Source: Saccharopolyspora sp. NFXS83
GTDB lineage: Bacteria > Actinomycetota > Actinomycetes > Mycobacteriales > Pseudonocardiaceae
Reading direction: 5' to 3'
NCBI RefSeq assembly: GCF_026241095.1
Contig: NZ_JAPFGB010000006.1
Location: 124,001-188,000 of the forward strand
Length of the DNA: 64,000 nucleotides
Below the pieces are notes generated by a model, which was not told the DNA's origin, searched no databases, and was given only the letters and a program-made list of their open reading frames with translations. How positions within the stretch are numbered: the first letter of the stretch is position 1; every line of letters begins with the position of its first letter. This document shows, in pieces, positions 62,344 through 64,000 of the stretch. The position numbers and the translations under genes were made by a program.

Positions 62344-62357
62344 TGAAACTTGTTCTA
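62344..62357. promoter_or_regulatory. KstR-type operator TNNAACNNGTTNNA
   Basis: TGAAACTTGTTCTA matches the KstR consensus at every fixed position, in an AT-rich patch (62330-62365), 35 bp upstream of fadE28. KstR is the TetR repressor of upper cholesterol catabolism in mycobacteria and rhodococci. Its gene is not in the window. Confidence 0.75.
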
Positions 62358-62433
62358 GTTCTAGCCGCGATCCGCGCCTTCCGCAAGACCGCACGGGCAC
62401 CGGCGGCGGCCCGCGGAAGGGAGAACGGCGGGT

Positions 62434-64000
62434 TCACCCGCGCGGCAGGCCCAAAATCCGTTCCGCCGCAACGGTCCGCAGGATCTGGGTCGTACCACCG
62501 GCGATGCTCAAGCAGCGGGTGAGCAGGAACTCGCGCGCCCGATCCGCGGCCACGCCATCGGCGGCGGCTCCTTCCGGGCCGAGGAATTCGAGCGCGGCCT
62601 CGGCCACGTCCTGCCGGTGCCGCACGCCCACCAGCTTCTCCACGCTGGACTGCGCGCCGGGATCACGACCGTTGAGGCTCAGCAGCGTCGCCCGCAACCG
62701 CAGCAGCGAGACCGACAGCCCTTCGGCCACCAGCGCGCCGATGCGCTCGTGCTCCGCTCCTCCCGGCCGCACGCCGCGTTCGCCGGCCAGCGCGAGCAGC
62801 GCCTCCACGTCCTCGCCGAGCGCCGAACCGCCGCTCATCGCGACCCGCTCGTTGGACAACGTGGTGCGCGCGAGCCGCCAGCCCTGGCCGGGTGCGCCGA
62901 CCACCAGCTCGTCGGGGACGAACACGCCGTCCAGGAACACCTCGTTGAACACGGCCTCGCCGGTGATCTCCCGCAACGGCCGCACTTCGATGCCGTCGGC
63001 GGCCATGTCGACCAGGAAGTAGGTGATCCCCCGGTGCTTGGGCGCCTCGGGATCGGTGCGGGCCAAGCAGATCGCCCAGTGCGCCTGCTGGGCCATCGAC
63101 GTCCACACCTTCTGGCCGTGCAACCGCCAGCCGCCGTCCACGCGTTCCGCGCGCGTGCACAGCCCGGCGAGATCCGAGCCGGCGCCCGGTTCGCTGAACA
63201 GCTGGCACCAGGTGATCTCGCCGAGGGCGGTGGGACGCACGAACCGCTCCTGCTGCTCGGCGGTGCCGTGTTCCAGCAACGTGGGCACCGCCCAGCCGCC
63301 GATGATCAGGTCGGGCCGGGCGACCCCGGCGGCGCGCAGCTCCTCGTCGATGAGCAGTTGCAGCCCCGGAGCCGCCGCGAGCCCGTAGGGCTCCGGCCAG
63401 TGCGGGGCGAGGTATCCGGAGGCGTAGAGCCGTTCCCGGCGCTGCCCGTCGGGCGAGGCGGCGAGCTCTTCGGCGAAGGCGCGCACTTGCGGACGGCGGG
63501 CCGCGACGTCGGCGGGCAGCTCACCGCTGACGCCCAGCCGCCGCCGGGCGCCGCCCAACGCGAGGTCGGCGGCGCGGGCGCGCCAGGCTGAGCCGCCACC
63601 GAGCCACTGCCGCAGCGCGAGGACCCGCCGCAGGTGGAGGTGCGCGTCGTGCTCCCAGGTGAACCCGATGCCGCCGAGCACCTGCACGCAGTCCTTCGCG
63701 GTGTCGACCGCCGCGTCCAGCGCGACCGCACCGGCCGCTGCCGCCGCCAGCGGGTGCTGGCTGGGATCCTCGTCGAGGGTGCGCGCGGCGTCCCAGGCGA
63801 GCGCCGCGACCTGCTCGGCGCGGCACACCATCTCGGCGCACAGGTGCTTGACCGCTTGGAAGGTCCCGATGAGCCGCCCGAACTGCTCACGGGTGCGGGC
63901 GTGCTCGACGGCGGTGCGCAGGCACCACCCGGCGGCTCCGGAGGCTTCGGCCGCGGCGGCGGTCACCAGCACGTCGCGGACGTCCGCCGTGCTCAGCTCC
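62434..64000 (-). CDS. fadE34: Fused double acyl-CoA dehydrogenase, FadE34-like (5' part outside window)
   Basis: At least 522 residues, open to the right edge. The first part is the C-terminal half of one dehydrogenase domain (REQFGRLIGTFQAVKHL, LGGIGFTWEHDAHLHLRR). A complete second domain follows (WCQLFSEPGAGSDLAGL, WRLHGQKVWTSMAQQAHW, SIAGGTTQILRTVAAERILG). Two tandem dehydrogenase domains in one chain is the FadE34 (ChsE3) architecture, which desaturates the five-carbon cholesterol side-chain CoA ester. It ends 124 bp before fadE28 on the same strand. Confidence 0.85.
   Translation of the reverse strand, partial: ELSTADVRDVLVTAAAAEASGAAGWCLRTAVEHARTREQFGRLIGTFQAVKHLCAEMVCRAEQVAALAWDAARTLDEDPSQHPLAAAAAGAVALDAAVDTAKDCVQVLGGIGFTWEHDAHLHLRRVLALRQWLGGGSAWRARAADLALGGARRRLGVSGELPADVAARRPQVRAFAEELAASPDGQRRERLYASGYLAPHWPEPYGLAAAPGLQLLIDEELRAAGVARPDLIIGGWAVPTLLEHGTAEQQERFVRPTALGEITWCQLFSEPGAGSDLAGLCTRAERVDGGWRLHGQKVWTSMAQQAHWAICLARTDPEAPKHRGITYFLVDMAADGIEVRPLREITGEAVFNEVFLDGVFVPDELVVGAPGQGWRLARTTLSNERVAMSGGSALGEDVEALLALAGERGVRPGGAEHERIGALVAEGLSVSLLRLRATLLSLNGRDPGAQSSVEKLVGVRHRQDVAEAALEFLGPEGAAADGVAADRAREFLLTRCLSIAGGTTQILRTVAAERILGLPRG

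Noticed and set aside
62337-62354. KstR2-type site (ACAAG...CTTGT) next to the KstR box
   Set aside because: The half-sites are 7 bp apart instead of 2, so the KstR2 consensus is not met; the overlapping KstR match explains the dyad better.
59019-62522. 1167-codon open frame antisense to the igr operon
   Set aside because: Shadow of fadE28-fadE29-chsH2; composition and lack of motifs rule out a real gene.

Overview
The window is very GC-rich DNA with densely packed genes, many joined by 4-bp ATGA/GTGA overlaps. It carries a DevR/FdxA module, a mycobacterial-type cholesterol side-chain (igr) operon, a PptH-PptT pair and MGT/GltBD genes. This points to an actinomycete, most likely Pseudonocardiaceae (Saccharopolyspora-like). 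The genus is inference. No rRNA, tRNA, CRISPR array, transposase or phage gene was seen.

Layout. (1) 0-4.3 kb: a HAMP-repeat sensor kinase (cut by the window edge), a DevR/DosR-type response regulator, a small Cys-rich protein, a CBS-pair protein, a flavin disulfide reductase-like enzyme and a 7Fe ferredoxin, resembling a dormancy/redox module. (2) 4.4-11.7 kb: a GntR/FCD regulator, a possible operator, then a tightly coupled operon of crotonase, NDP-forming acyl-CoA ligase, MHS-type MFS importer and two acyl-CoA dehydrogenases, apparently for uptake and activation of an unidentified organic acid. (3) 12-25.7 kb: a beta-oxidation island with three AMP-forming acyl-CoA ligases, two acyl-CoA dehydrogenases, two crotonases, an HSD10-like SDR, a thiolase, a thioesterase and a TetR regulator. 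A palindrome CAGTCA-N4-TGACTG recurs upstream of these units and suggests a local TetR regulon. (4) 25.9-33.7 kb: DUF1697, an accessory dnaK-grpE pair, two TetR-controlled loci with clear repeat operators, and a macrolide-type glycosyltransferase preceded by a possible drug-sensing leader peptide. (5) 34-38.2 kb: a HAD phosphatase, a cytosolic beta-lactamase-fold protein and an NB-ARC/TPR NLR-like protein with an N-terminal amyloid-like motif. (6) 38.4-46.5 kb: gltBD and a GT87 mannosyltransferase-like protein. (7) 46.8-51.7 kb: an alkanesulfonate operon (leader peptide, ssuC, ssuB, ssuD, an alpha/beta-hydrolase-Rrf2 fusion, a cupin). (8) 51.8-57.2 kb: a membrane protein, pptH-pptT, a decayed phosphotransferase gene and an S9 peptidase. 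(9) 57.4-64 kb: ltp2, chsH1, chsH2, fadE29 and fadE28 in the igr order behind a KstR-type box, with a fused FadE34-like dehydrogenase running off the right edge.

The most unusual items are the hydrolase-Rrf2 fusion within the sulfur operon and its Cys-containing, apparently leaderless attenuator peptide, the leader ORF with an Arg-Ala-Arg motif coupled to the macrolide glycosyltransferase, the CAGTCA-N4-TGACTG regulon, a tandem array of four long hairpins between convergent genes, and a dispersed repeat of about 150 bp found at several gene ends.
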